Notes: generated by a model not told the origin, from the letters alone. A stretch of 64,000 nucleotides of DNA from Methanomethylovorans sp041447285 (GCF_041447285.1 NZ_JBGMEB010000017.1:36769-100768); one strand, 5' to 3'; shown: positions 8,223-16,929, counted from the stretch's first letter. Program-made: numbers and translations.

Positions 8223-9908
8223 CTCGTTGTCTGTTGTTGAAGCTGAGGAACCGCTCTTTGATGCCTGGATAGTGTTACCATACCTACCAATGTTGACCTT
8301 GCCACCGTTGGGTGAAGGTTCAGTACTGTAGGATGAACTAGAATATCCTGCATCTATCAATGAGCTGGATGTTGAATCTGTTACCCATTTACCACTTGAA
8401 TAGTGTCCTGCTTTACTCTTAAGGTGGTAGTCACGAGATCCAGCATTTGAATTAGTTGAATCAACGCACAGTGGATCAACATTCAGGTTGTTGCTCATTG
8501 TAAAGCCACTACCATATGTTTGTCCATTCTTGTTGTTGTAAATGTTGTTGTTCTGGACTACAAACTTAGAGTAAGTAGGATTTGTATTCCATATTCCTAC
8601 ACCTGATCCGGTGATAGATGAAACTCCATCACTGTTCATGATTATATTGTTCCTGACGTAAGTTGTGAATTGGGTTTGTTGCTGACGCCTTCCAGATCTC
8701 AGGAAATACTTTACAGCAGCATGCCCACCATCATCAAACACGTTGTTCTCGATTATGGTATTATGGAAATCTCCTAAGACAATAGCAGCGTTACTGAAAC
8801 CAGTATTACTTGAATATTGACCGACGTTTGTAAATGTGTTGTGGTGGATATACACATCACGAGCATGGATTACATTGTCCTGATAGTTTGCGGACATCCA
8901 GATACCTGCACCATTAGTGGTATGAATTTTATTGTTATAGATCTCAATGTCATCAAATACATGGCTTGAAGTTGAAGAAGTACCTATCTGAATTGCAGGA
9001 CCAGTGGAGTCACCGTAAATGGCAGAGTAGATCAGATTGTCATGAATCGTAGAATCTGTACAGCCATCTGAATATCTGCATGCGCTGTTTGTTCTTGTCA
9101 TGATAGTGTTGTAAGCATGTTCGACATTGCTGCATCCCATGGCATAGAGTGCATCATGACCTAGTTTGTATACATCATTATAAATGAATTTTATATTACT
9201 CCCACTCTTGATTTTCAGTCCGTCGCCACATCCCCATTCAAGGCGCATGTTTGAAACTTCTATGTTATTAGCACCATCAAAATATATCAGGTTGTAATAT
9301 CCAGCACCGAGAGGAACTCCCTGATTCGCACTGTTTCCATCTATTATGAAACCAGTGATAGTGATACCATCATCAGTTCCAATATTTGCGATCATAGGTA
9401 CATCAGCTGACCATCCAGCTTTTGGAACTAATTTGATCTCAGCTGAGGAGTCACCTGTGAGCACTGTATTTGCACCTATGTATAAAGTGCTGTCAATCCA
9501 GTATGTGTTTGGACCGCGTAAATATACAGTACCGCCACCACGTCCATCTATATATGCTAAAGCCTGATTTAATTGGACATGATCATTTGTTCCGTCACAG
9601 TTGTAATTCCCGGTTCCGTCTGTATCAACATAAACAACCGGTGTTTTTAAGGCTGCAGAACTTGCTGTATTATCAAACGTGTGATTCGTTTGATCTTCAA
9701 TATCAGTAATGTTCAAGTCGGAGTTTTCTGTATCATTTTCATAAAAGTAATCTACAGTTTGAGTATAGTTTTGTGTAGCATTCAAATTGTAGAATATAGG
9801 ATCATCCAGATCAATGGATGAAATGGAAAAATTCTCACTACATTCTGCAAATGGGATTATTGTTAAGAAAACAATAATCGACAAGCTAATTACGTTTTTC
9901 GTTCTCAT
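5664..9908 (-). CDS. Secreted disaggregatase-like multidomain surface protein (beta-helix plus three PKD/disaggregatase-related repeats)
   Basis: 1414 residues. A signal peptide (residues 1-24) is followed by an acidic linker rich in N-glycosylation sequons (NATQNYT, NDTENS, NITD, NHTF). Residues about 90-550 form a right-handed parallel beta-helix of the pectate-lyase/disaggregatase type (VYVDTDGTGNYN, GDGLKIKSGSN, many NNxI steps). Then come three copies of a PKD domain (NAGADKTA...SYSWDFD) plus a roughly 180-residue domain beginning DNRLRE and ending FYSSEYSNAAQRPKLTV, which I recognise as the disaggregatase-related repeat of Methanosarcina. Approximate PKD positions are 562-646, 849-934 and 1136-1222. 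There is no C-terminal anchor. In M. mazei, disaggregatase degrades the methanochondroitin matrix and releases single cells; a similar action is inferred here. The ATG has GGTGA upstream. Confidence 0.85.
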   Translation of the reverse strand: MRTKNVISLSIIVFLTIIPFAECSENFSISSIDLDDPIFYNLNATQNYTQTVDYFYENDTENSDLNITDIEDQTNHTFDNTASSAALKTPVVYVDTDGTGNYNCDGTNDHVQLNQALAYIDGRGGGTVYLRGPNTYWIDSTLYIGANTVLTGDSSAEIKLVPKAGWSADVPMIANIGTDDGITITGFIIDGNSANQGVPLGAGYYNLIYFDGANNIEVSNMRLEWGCGDGLKIKSGSNIKFIYNDVYKLGHDALYAMGCSNVEHAYNTIMTRTNSACRYSDGCTDSTIHDNLIYSAIYGDSTGPAIQIGTSSTSSHVFDDIEIYNNKIHTTNGAGIWMSANYQDNVIHARDVYIHHNTFTNVGQYSSNTGFSNAAIVLGDFHNTIIENNVFDDGGHAAVKYFLRSGRRQQQTQFTTYVRNNIIMNSDGVSSITGSGVGIWNTNPTYSKFVVQNNNIYNNKNGQTYGSGFTMSNNLNVDPLCVDSTNSNAGSRDYHLKSKAGHYSSGKWVTDSTSSSLIDAGYSSSSYSTEPSPNGGKVNIGRYGNTIQASKSGSSASTTDNEPIANAGEDQNVTIGSAVNFDGSASTDDKGIASYSWDFDESNGISSETTGKTATKTYTTAGTYTVTLTVTDTSGQKSTDTLKVIVNNAISNQIDDSLTFYDNRLREDSPEGVYSDITYLDIGKSTSTCRDLMWFDLGEYNTTDTISKATLSLYWYYPSSKTRTSDTVVEIYRPVEWDPKYVTWTSRTSTAAWTTAGGNWYDKNSVAQGSTPYASLTFPASTVPGNKYYDFDVTQLVQEYVSGKYKNTGFFLKAKTESGNYIAFYSSEYSNAAQRPKLTVTTASSVDALPVANAGADKTANTGSSVSFNGSASTDDKGIASYSWDFDASNGITSEATGKTATKTYTTAGTYTVTLTVTDTSGQKSTDTVNVVVSALPVVNTGFNMDTYDNRIREDTPAGVYSDSTYIDLGKSTSASRNLMWFNLSEYNTTDIISKATLSLYWYYPASKTRTSDTVVEIYRPVEWDPKYVSWTARTSTAAWTTAGGNWYDKNGVSQGSTPYATLTFRASTVPGNKYYDFDVTQLVQEYVSGKYKNTGFFLKAKTESGNYIAFYSSEYSNAAQRPKLTVTTASSVDASPVANAGADKTATTGSSVSFNGSASTDDKGIASYSWDFDASNGITSEATGKTATKTYTTAGTYTVTLTVTDTSGQKSTDTVKVVVTKPIVTVEYSATSDNRLRESLSSTVLSDSTYLDIGKSTSACRDIMMFDLSSYKTTDTITKATLSLYWYYPSATTRTSDTVVEIYRPAEWDPKYVSWNSRTSTASWSTAGGNWYDKNGVAQGSNPYASLTFRASTVPGNKYYEFDVTQLVQEYVSGKNKNTGFFLKAKTESGNYIAFYSSEHSNVAQRPKLTITS

Positions 9909-9943
9909 GGCTTTTCACCGTATTACTCAAAAATTATCTGGCC

Positions 9944-9957
9944 ATTAATATATATGA
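9944..9957 (-). promoter_or_regulatory. Probable TATA box of the disaggregatase-like gene
   Basis: On the minus strand CATATATATTA lies about 43 bases before the ATG at 9908, a spacing that gives a short leader containing the GGTGA ribosome site. No clear BRE is seen. Confidence 0.4.
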
Positions 9958-10312
9958 TATGAGCACAATAAAATGTACACTTTAGTACATCAAAGATTTA
10001 TATAATTCTCCCTACTCGCAAATTCTGCAAGGTGTAGTTAGAAAGTATAAGAAAAAGCATATGAAAACAAAAGCTTTAGGCATGATCATAAGCCTATAAA
10101 CAACTCAGCTAAAGTAAAAATAAGTATCAATAGCTTAAGAATTATGTAAAATAATATTTAAGTGGCAGATCAGGTTTACCATATCATTTTCTGTTCAAAA
10201 TAACGTCCATTCTGTAATATATAACAATGATCATGTCACTTCTTAAGATATTTAATGACAAATCGACGTTAAGCCCGACTTTCTTATTTCGTACAAGATG
10301 TTGGTATATTTC
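9958..10312. other. Intergenic region without recognised gene
   Basis: An AT-rich stretch between the disaggregatase-like promoter and the 3' end of the methyltransferase gene. A second TATA-like run (TTATATAA on the minus strand near 10007-10015) could be an upstream promoter. No coding remnant or RNA gene is visible. Confidence 0.4.
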
Positions 10313-11011
10313 TTATTTTATGCCATAGAAACCAGCCTGCATGTACGAACACCAGAACAATTCCACGTTCTTAAAACCAGTTTCTTTCAGCAATTTAAGA
10401 TGATCTTCTATAGTAATAGGGAAATACTCTACGCCAAACCTGGCTAAATGTTTGTCTACTTCTTCCTGGCTTTTACCCATAGATAACTGGAAATTCGCCC
10501 AGTATTGCTTACCTATCAGGATACCCTTTTTGGTAAGGGGCCTGATGTTCTCAAAGGTAATATAGATCCCATCATCATCTAAAATATCATAGCATACTTT
10601 GGTTGCTTTTATTCGATCTTCAGAACAAAGGTAATGATGGCACTGAATAGCGGTAATTACGTCAGCCTTTTCTTTTAGCATACATGAAAGTTTCTGTGTA
10701 GGGCAAGGTTTCAGAAATTCTACTCTTTCTGGCATGAAAACAGATAGTTTTTCCAAAGCTTGCTGCAACATGCTCTCGGATGGATCCAGTAGTATAAATT
10801 TAGTGTCGGGGAATTCTAAAATAGCTTTTTTAACCAAAGAGCCGGTTCCACAACCGGTGTCAAGCCAGACCTTTGGTCTAAATGGTAATGATTTGATCAG
10901 GTTGATGGTTTCCTGATGAAAAGATGAGTAATAAGGAATTGTGTTAGATACTTGAACATCGTAATCTTCAGGCAGATGAGGGGTAGTGTTTTGATCCGAT
11001 TTAGGTGTCAT
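10313..11011 (-). CDS. Class I SAM-dependent methyltransferase
   Basis: 232 residues with the Rossmann motif I VWLDTGCGTGSLV (residues about 48-60), a motif II acidic end KFILLDPSESML and a post-motif segment ADVITAIQCHHYL. These place it in the Methyltransf_11/25-type superfamily. The substrate is not identifiable; relatives act on small molecules or quinone-like compounds. The gene stands alone between the surface locus and the divergent aldo/keto reductase, with which it shares an intergenic promoter region of about 150 bp. Confidence 0.82.
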   Translation of the reverse strand: MTPKSDQNTTPHLPEDYDVQVSNTIPYYSSFHQETINLIKSLPFRPKVWLDTGCGTGSLVKKAILEFPDTKFILLDPSESMLQQALEKLSVFMPERVEFLKPCPTQKLSCMLKEKADVITAIQCHHYLCSEDRIKATKVCYDILDDDGIYITFENIRPLTKKGILIGKQYWANFQLSMGKSQEEVDKHLARFGVEYFPITIEDHLKLLKETGFKNVELFWCSYMQAGFYGIK

Positions 11012-11160
11012 GATGAGAATTTTATTTCTTCTTACTTTACGCTTTTGTTTTTCCTTAGTTGCTAATACAAAAAAATGAGCGACTAATTTCTTTCATATAA
11101 TAAGCATATAATAAGCGCAATTACTATTTCTCATTGGACGATATACAGAGGAGGAATTCA

Positions 11161-12366
11161 ATGTTATACAGGAAAATGCCAAAGAATGGAGATGAGCTTT
11201 CAATACTTGGTTTTGGTGCCATGCGTCTCCCTACCATGTCAGATGGCAGCATAGATGAAGAAAAAGCGACTCAGATGGTTCGCTATGCTATAGATAACGG
11301 TGTCAATTATGTGGATACTGCCTGGCCTTATCATATGGGGCAAAGTGAGCCTTTTCTTGCCCGTGCGCTTGCAGACGGGTATAGGGAAAAAGTAAAACTT
11401 GCTACAAAAATGCCTCAGTGGATGGTCAAAAGTCAAGCGGACATGGACAATTTCCTTAATGCTCAGCTTCAGAAACTCAATACCTATCACATTGATTATT
11501 ATCTTGTCCACAGCCTCGTGGGTAGTAGTTGGAAGACTATTCGGGCCTTAGGTGTTGCTGAATTCCTCGACAGGGCCAAAGCCGATGGTCGCATCATTAA
11601 TGCAGGTTTTTCTTACCATGGTTCCGGTGAAGATTTCAAGGATGTTGTGGATGGTTATGATTGGGATTTCTGTCAGATTCAGTACAATTTCCTGGACCAG
11701 AATATCCAGGCAGGTACAAAAGGACTTGAGTATGCTGCTTCCCGTGGCGTTGGAATTGTGATCATGGAACCGCTAAGGGGTGGTAATCTTGCAGATCCGG
11801 TTCCTTCTGATGTCATAAATATCTGGAACGAGGCTGAAATCAAGCGAAGTCCTGTAGAGTGGGCATTGCGGTGGGTCTGGAACCATCCGGAAGTCATTGT
11901 AGTTCTTTCAGGTATGAGTGAATCCTATCATGTTGAAGAGAACCTGAAGGTTGCAGAGGAAGGTTTTGCCAATTCTCTTACCTATGAGGAATTTAATCTT
12001 ATAGAAAGGGCTGCAGACAAGTACAGAGAGCTGATGAAGATCAACTGTACAGGATGCAGGTACTGTATGCCCTGTCCTCAAGCTGTGGATATTCCTGCTT
12101 GCTTTGAGACATATAATAATCTTTTCATGTTCGGTGGAAAGGATAGGCTGATGATGATGTATGCTGCAAAGCTTGGAGGCATTTTAAGAGGAGCTGAAAG
12201 GAACTTTGCATCTCAATGTGTGCAGTGTGGTCAATGCTTGGATGCGTGTCCTCAAAGCTTGCCTATACCTAACCTGCTTGAAAAGGTTTCAGAGGAGTTT
12301 GAAGGACCGGGTTTGGAAGAGAGGATGGAATTTGCAAAACAGTTGTTTGCAAATAATAATTTTTAA
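11161..12366 (+). CDS. Aldo/keto reductase-family oxidoreductase with C-terminal 2x[4Fe-4S] domain
   Basis: Start chosen at ATG 11161, eight bases after GAGGAGG; a longer frame begins at a TTG (11134) inside that ribosome site. The 401-residue protein has an N-terminal TIM-barrel AKR domain (LSILGFGAMRLPT, NYVDTAWPYH with the catalytic Tyr, HIDYYLVHSL, FCQIQYNFLDQ). Two ferredoxin-like cysteine clusters follow near residues 295-305 (NCTGCRYCMPCP) and 352-365 (CVQCGQCLDACP). This matches the archaeal and clostridial COG1453 family, whose physiological substrates are unknown; electron input from ferredoxin is inferred. Confidence 0.88.
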   Translation: MLYRKMPKNGDELSILGFGAMRLPTMSDGSIDEEKATQMVRYAIDNGVNYVDTAWPYHMGQSEPFLARALADGYREKVKLATKMPQWMVKSQADMDNFLNAQLQKLNTYHIDYYLVHSLVGSSWKTIRALGVAEFLDRAKADGRIINAGFSYHGSGEDFKDVVDGYDWDFCQIQYNFLDQNIQAGTKGLEYAASRGVGIVIMEPLRGGNLADPVPSDVINIWNEAEIKRSPVEWALRWVWNHPEVIVVLSGMSESYHVEENLKVAEEGFANSLTYEEFNLIERAADKYRELMKINCTGCRYCMPCPQAVDIPACFETYNNLFMFGGKDRLMMMYAAKLGGILRGAERNFASQCVQCGQCLDACPQSLPIPNLLEKVSEEFEGPGLEERMEFAKQLFANNNF

Positions 12367-12619
12367 ATAAGACAATGCTTGAGGGAATCTAATCCCTAAG
12401 GCAGGTTTTGTGAAGTGGCGAGAATAGAAAATAGATGATAATCTAGGGTGAAGGAAATCAAATGGCAAAGCAAATATATGGCCATTGCAAATTCTGATTG
12501 CAACTTTATAGTTTATCTTTGATGATTACGTTTGAGTATCATTCACATGCTTAAAGGTTTCATGTCTTCGTTTATTAATAATATACACCATATACAAATT
12601 GGAAGAGAGGAAAAAACTT

Positions 12620-13273
12620 ATGAGTGGCAAGATAGAATTCACCCGAAATTATTCTGACCAGAGTACTAATCAGGGATTCCAATTCGAGTTTTACTGTGAC
12701 CGCTGTGGTACTGGTTACAGGACACGTTTTAAAGCATCAGCTATCGGTAAGGTCACAGGCGCATTAGATGCTGCCAGTGGTATGTTTGGTGGTATTTTCG
12801 GACGTGCTGCTGACCTTAGTGAAAGAGCAAGGTCAGCAGGATGGGAAAAGGCTCATGATGACGCATTTCTGGAAGCGATGAATGAGCTGAAACCTGACTT
12901 TATCCAGTGTCCCCGCTGTTCGTCCTGGGTGTGCAGGAAGAGCTGCTGGAATAATTCAAAAGGGCTTTGCAAGGATTGCGCTCCTGACATGGCAGTTGAG
13001 ATGGCTGCTGCACAGGCAAGCCGCACGGTGCAGGAGGTCTGGTCACACTCAAAGATGGCTGAAGAAGACAGGGAGATGCTGAAAGAGGAAAGCTGGAGGA
13101 AAGGTGTACGTGCCTCATGTCCTGAGTGTAATGCTCCTCTGCCTGATAACAAGGTCAAGTTCTGTCCTGAATGCGGTGCAAAGCTCCAGAAGGATATATT
13201 CTGCACGGGATGTGGTGCAAAACTGGATCCCGGTGTGAAGTTCTGTGGTGAGTGCGGTACAAGAGCACAGTAA
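12620..13273 (+). CDS. Zinc-ribbon protein
   Basis: About 217 residues from ATG 12620, preceded by GGAAGAGAGG; a TTG at 12599 precedes that site and is unlikely. Three zinc-binding regions are visible: FYCDRCGTGYRTRF near the N terminus, CPRCSSWVCRKSCW...CKDC in the middle, and a C-terminal double zinc ribbon (CPECNAPLP...CPECGAKL and CTGCGAKL...CGECGTRAQ). A Gly-rich segment (GMFGGIFGRAADL) links the first two. The function is unknown; such proteins may serve as adaptors. It appears monocistronic, with a TATA-like TTAATAATATAC about 45 bases upstream. Confidence 0.8.
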   Translation: MSGKIEFTRNYSDQSTNQGFQFEFYCDRCGTGYRTRFKASAIGKVTGALDAASGMFGGIFGRAADLSERARSAGWEKAHDDAFLEAMNELKPDFIQCPRCSSWVCRKSCWNNSKGLCKDCAPDMAVEMAAAQASRTVQEVWSHSKMAEEDREMLKEESWRKGVRASCPECNAPLPDNKVKFCPECGAKLQKDIFCTGCGAKLDPGVKFCGECGTRAQ

Positions 13274-13392
13274 GCAGATAATGGAAAACTGAGTTATCCT
13301 CTTTTTCCAGCTATTTTTTGCTTTTCCATATTGTGTTTAGTTTTCACTACGCATAAATTATTAGTTTCAGTTATGGAATAGATAAATGGAAT

Positions 13393-13806
13393 ATGACCAA
13401 TTACATGATCGTAGAAAAATTACCCTCGGTCGAGGAGTACATAGATCTCAGGGAATCGGCAGGCTGGTCCTATCCCAACAAGGCAGCTATAGAAAAGAGC
13501 CTGAACAACTCCAGCTACTGTGTTTGCGCTATTAAGGACGGCACTGCCATAGGTATCTCGCGTGTGGTGGGAGATGACAGTTTCATTTATTTGATTGTTG
13601 ATGTCATTGTCCTGCCTGAATACCAGAATAAGAGAATCGGCACTGCACTTATGGAAAAGATAATGGAGTACCTGAAAGAGAATGTACAGGAATATTCATC
13701 CATCACCCTGATGGCTGCAAAAGGAAAAGAGACTTTCTATGAGAAGTTCGGGTTTTTCAAGAGGCCATCAGGAGAGTATGGGCATGGGATGATGGTTGAG
13801 CTTTAG
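13393..13806 (+). CDS. GNAT-family N-acetyltransferase
   Basis: 137 residues, a minimal GNAT domain. The beta4/alpha3 signature is IVDVIVLPEYQNKRIGTALM, with the Q-x-x-R/G-x-G/A loop NKRIGTA. The C-terminal FYEKFGFFKRPSGEYGHGM is the usual beta5 to beta6 region, where F-Y-x-K-F-G-F replaces the more common LYxKxGF. The substrate is unknown. The stop overlaps the stop of the convergent QueG-like gene by 4 bp. Confidence 0.85.
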   Translation: MTNYMIVEKLPSVEEYIDLRESAGWSYPNKAAIEKSLNNSSYCVCAIKDGTAIGISRVVGDDSFIYLIVDVIVLPEYQNKRIGTALMEKIMEYLKENVQEYSSITLMAAKGKETFYEKFGFFKRPSGEYGHGMMVEL

Positions 13807-14549
13807 TCTCGAACTTTGCTATGTAAAATTCTATTATCCTTTTTCCTCCCATGAGGACAGACATACACACATAAACCACATACAGCTATCTGTCCTTTCT
13901 TCTCCATCTCTTTGAAATAGTCTTCACATTTCTTGGCATCATATCGCATTTCTCGACTTTCATCTTCAGCAAAATTCCTTCCTGTAAAAGCCTGAACAGG
14001 ACATATTTTCACGCATTCGTTACATGTTCCACACCTGCTTTCCATTTTGCTTCCGGTAGGTTGAAGAGGTGCATCTGTCAGTATCGTTGTCCATCTAACC
14101 CTTGGTCCGTTATCTGGTGTTATCAAGAGGCAGCTTTTCCCTATCCAGCCCAGTCCGGCCAGATGAGCTCCCAGCTTGTGGGAGAACTGAGCACATATCC
14201 TTTCATCATCAATCCTTTTTGATGAAGGAAGAGGCAGTACTCCGTAACCCCTTTCCTGAATATGACTGCTTAGGATTGAAGCTATCATATCCAATCTTGA
14301 GTTGATAACATCGTATGCATGATGTTTGTAATTTAATAACGCAGCCTTCTCATTCCTATGCGGGAGTTTGTCAACGATAGGGCCGATCAATTTTATTCCA
14401 AGTGAAATCGCATATGGATATGCAGATAGATCATCACCACCCTGCTCTACTATAAACTCTCTTGCTTTTGACAGATCTGATACTCCAAAATACTGAACGC
14501 CATTATCCAATGCCATTTTGTTCAATTCGTTCTGAAGACTCACAAACAT
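13803..14549 (-). CDS. QueG-like (epoxyqueuosine reductase-related) 4Fe-4S protein
   Basis: 248 residues. The segment LAGLGWIGKSCLLITPDNGPRVR (residues about 131-152) and two ferredoxin motifs (CGTCNECVKICP at about 173-184 and CGLCVYVCPHG at about 224-234) are the hallmarks of the QueG/reductive-dehalogenase-like superfamily. It is shorter than bacterial QueG and lacks the C-terminal HEAT region. Archaea generally make archaeosine rather than queuosine, so the annotated epoxyqueuosine reaction is doubtful; a corrinoid-dependent reductase of unknown substrate is the safer statement. Confidence 0.75.
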   Translation of the reverse strand: MFVSLQNELNKMALDNGVQYFGVSDLSKAREFIVEQGGDDLSAYPYAISLGIKLIGPIVDKLPHRNEKAALLNYKHHAYDVINSRLDMIASILSSHIQERGYGVLPLPSSKRIDDERICAQFSHKLGAHLAGLGWIGKSCLLITPDNGPRVRWTTILTDAPLQPTGSKMESRCGTCNECVKICPVQAFTGRNFAEDESREMRYDAKKCEDYFKEMEKKGQIAVCGLCVYVCPHGRKKDNRILHSKVRD

Positions 14550-14565
14550 TCCTCTGGTTATATTG

Positions 14566-14665
14566 TCAGGTGCCTAATGGTCCTTTCATCCCACCGCTGC
14601 TTACAGCTTTAACGAATTCCACAGGATGCTGGATCAATTTTGCTGTTTCTTCAATAGATATCCCT
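14566..14665 (-). pseudogene. Frameshifted C-terminal extension of the VOC gene
   Basis: Right behind the VOC stop, the next frame reads ISIEETAKLIQHPVEFVKAV and on to a TGA at 14566. This helical tail resembles the C-terminal extension I associate with some longer VOC proteins of the GESMxVVxKR type. The frame change falls near 14660-14670, after the codons for AKRLFRLR. It could be a true disabling frameshift or a sequencing error. Confidence 0.45.
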
Positions 14666-15055
14666 TAATCTAAATAAGCGTTTTGCGACAACAGCCATGG
14701 ACTCACCTATCTCTATAATATGTTTGTCAGGGTCGTATATTCGAACTACACGCTGCTGCCAATCATGTTTTTTGGGTTGGTGAACATATTCGATATCATC
14801 AAATTCCTTCAGATGCTCGATGAAGGCATCAAAGTCTTCCTCCTCAAAATAAAGTTCAAAATTGTGTGACCTCTTCATAACCGACTCTTTGTTTACTGAT
14901 ACGATGTCAGCAAAATTGAGCTGTATTGCAAACCCACCGCTGAATGTGACATTCCATCCAAGGTCTAATACGATTCTCTGACCCAGTACTTCTTCATAGA
15001 ATCGTTTAGAAGCTTTCAGGTTGTCAACCGCAATTAAAGGGCATGTAAATTTCAA
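14651..15055 (-). CDS. VOC superfamily (glyoxalase/bleomycin-resistance fold) protein
   Basis: The start is taken at TTG 15053-15055, eight bases after GGAG, giving a protein that begins KFTCPLIAVDNLKASKRFYEEVLG as is normal for this fold; an upstream TTG at 15088 would add eleven residues. Conserved features are RFYEEVLGQRIVLDLG, the central LYFEEEDFDAFIEHL and the C-terminal VRIYDPDKHIIEIGESM with the last metal-type Glu. Function unknown: VOC members include lyases, dioxygenases and binding proteins. The 3' end looks frameshifted (see 14566-14665), so the intact protein may be about 30 residues longer. Confidence 0.75.
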   Translation of the reverse strand: MKFTCPLIAVDNLKASKRFYEEVLGQRIVLDLGWNVTFSGGFAIQLNFADIVSVNKESVMKRSHNFELYFEEEDFDAFIEHLKEFDDIEYVHQPKKHDWQQRVVRIYDPDKHIIEIGESMAVVAKRLFRLRDIY

Positions 15056-15179
15056 TTTGTTAATCTCCTGGAACAAGCACTTGTTCAATTAATTCCCTTT
15101 ATGCCAATTAAATATGTGTAATCTCTTAAAAGAAGAAATCAGAATATGATATTCATTAATCTTAAATTCAGAGTAATTA

Positions 15180-15221
15180 GAAATATTGAATAAGAAATCA
15201 ACTGCAGAAATCTGCAGTTGG
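15180..15221 (-). terminator. Hairpin terminator of the SulP gene
   Basis: A perfect 9-bp stem CAACTGCAG/CTGCAGTTG with a 4-base loop spans 15199-15220. On the minus strand it is followed by a T-rich run (ATTTCTTATTC). It lies immediately downstream of the SulP stop. Confidence 0.6.
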
Positions 15222-15228
15222 AATAATT

Positions 15229-16929
15229 TTATTTCAGTTCACACGCTACCTTTTCACTTCCACCCTGCTTTTTCACGTATTCCAGAGCTTCTTGTGTATG
15301 GTCGAATATAAGTACATGCCTTTTTTCCATCAATTCCATCAGATCTTCATCACTATTCATCCTTTTCATAACTTCAGGTTGTATTGATGTGATGTAGACT
15401 TTCTGGTTTCTCTTTTTGCTCATAGTTATGAAACTTCTAAGCCTTTCAAGGCCTGTAGTATCAATGAATGGCACATATCGCATGCGTAGAATTATGTGAG
15501 GCCTGCTAATGTTAATGTGCTCATTGATCTTGCTTTCGAAAACGTTCATAGCACCAAAGAAGAATGGTCCATTGAGAGTATATACTGCGACGTTCTTTTC
15601 AAGATACGGGTCGGCAAAGATGGTGGCGTTAATTCCCGTTGACTTATCGTAGTTTTCCATTGTCTGAATATCAATTATATTAGTGAGCCTTATGAAGAGC
15701 AGGATTATGGCCAGGAACATGCCCATCTGCACTGCGAACACTAGGTCTGTGAGCACGGTCAGGGCAAATGTGGCAACCAGCACTAAAGTATCCATTTTGC
15801 TGATATGCATGATGGTCTTGAATTCGGTGATGTTGATCATTCTGAGGGAGGTTAGGATCAGCACTCCTGCAAGGTAGGCTTTTGGGATGAATGCGGCTAG
15901 AGGGCCAAAGAAGAGGAGGATTGTTAACAATATGAGGGCATGGATTATTCCTGACATCTGTGTCTTTGCGCCTTCTCTTATATTCACAGCACTTCTTGCG
16001 ATGGCGGCTGTACAGGGAATTCCAGAGAAGAATGGCAGTATCATATTTCCAAGCCCTTGTCCCATGAGTTCTCTGTTGCTATCATGCTTTGAGTTTGTCA
16101 TACCGTCACAGACCACTGCACAAAGCAAAGCTTCGATGGTTCCCAAAAGTGCTATTGTAAGGGCAGCTGGCAATACAGTGAGTATCAGTTGGGGATTGAG
16201 ATTTATCATCTGTATGCTGGGAAGGCCAGCAGGAATACTGCCAACAAGAGGGATGTCAATATTCATGCGGTATATTACTAACACTGACAGGACCAGTGCT
16301 ACTATGGAGGCAGGAAGGCTGCTAAGATACTTTATTTTGGTCAGGATACCTGGCAGGTAAAGTAAAAGCACTATAGTAGCTGCACATATCAATAATGCAT
16401 TTGTGTTAGAGGCACTTATATTTTCAATAATAGCAACAATTGTTTCCCATGCGTATTCTTTTGCAGGGATCACCATTCCTAAAGCGTTTGGTATCTGGCC
16501 TATCAATATGATAGCGCCGATACCGCTTGTGAATCCTGAGATCACTGGCAAAGGAATATATTTGACTACCTTACCCAGTTTGAACAATCCGAAGAGTATC
16601 TGAAAAATACCTGCAAGGAATCCTGCAAGTAGTAGTCCTTCCAATCCATAGCTATTCAGGGTGGCTAGGATGATCACAGTCATGGCACCAGTGGGTCCTG
16701 TTATGGAATATTTGGAACCACCAGTGGCAGAGACAAGCATTCCGGCTATCACGGCCGTATAAAGACCCATCACCGGCTCTACACCGGATGCGATAGCAAA
16801 AGCAATAGCAAGTGGCAGTGCCACGATAGCTGTAATAAAACCTGCTTTGAGGTCACTTAAAAACGATTCTTTGAAATACCCAGAAATTCCGGTTTTTACA
16901 TCCATGTTATCTTGCTCGACGCGCGGCAT
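15229..16929 (-). CDS. SulP-family inorganic anion transporter with STAS domain
   Basis: 566 residues. The first 430 or so are membrane-embedded with about 10-14 helices and contain the SulP signature region (ATGGSKYSITGPTGAMTVIIL, IPLPVISGFTSGIGAIIL, AALTIALLGTIEALL). A STAS domain follows (about 440-555) with MRYVPFIDTTGLERLRSF, the nucleotide/phosphorylation-type loop. The family moves sulfate, bicarbonate or other anions, usually with Na+ or H+; the substrate here is not determinable. The annotated ATG at 16929 lacks a ribosome site and an internal ATG at 16905 (MDVKTG) is possible. Confidence 0.9.
   Translation of the reverse strand: MPRVEQDNMDVKTGISGYFKESFLSDLKAGFITAIVALPLAIAFAIASGVEPVMGLYTAVIAGMLVSATGGSKYSITGPTGAMTVIILATLNSYGLEGLLLAGFLAGIFQILFGLFKLGKVVKYIPLPVISGFTSGIGAIILIGQIPNALGMVIPAKEYAWETIVAIIENISASNTNALLICAATIVLLLYLPGILTKIKYLSSLPASIVALVLSVLVIYRMNIDIPLVGSIPAGLPSIQMINLNPQLILTVLPAALTIALLGTIEALLCAVVCDGMTNSKHDSNRELMGQGLGNMILPFFSGIPCTAAIARSAVNIREGAKTQMSGIIHALILLTILLFFGPLAAFIPKAYLAGVLILTSLRMINITEFKTIMHISKMDTLVLVATFALTVLTDLVFAVQMGMFLAIILLFIRLTNIIDIQTMENYDKSTGINATIFADPYLEKNVAVYTLNGPFFFGAMNVFESKINEHINISRPHIILRMRYVPFIDTTGLERLRSFITMSKKRNQKVYITSIQPEVMKRMNSDEDLMELMEKRHVLIFDHTQEALEYVKKQGGSEKVACELK

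Noticed and set aside
15887..16360. A 157-residue frame on the plus strand
   Set aside because: It is antisense to the well-supported SulP transporter and has no motif of its own.
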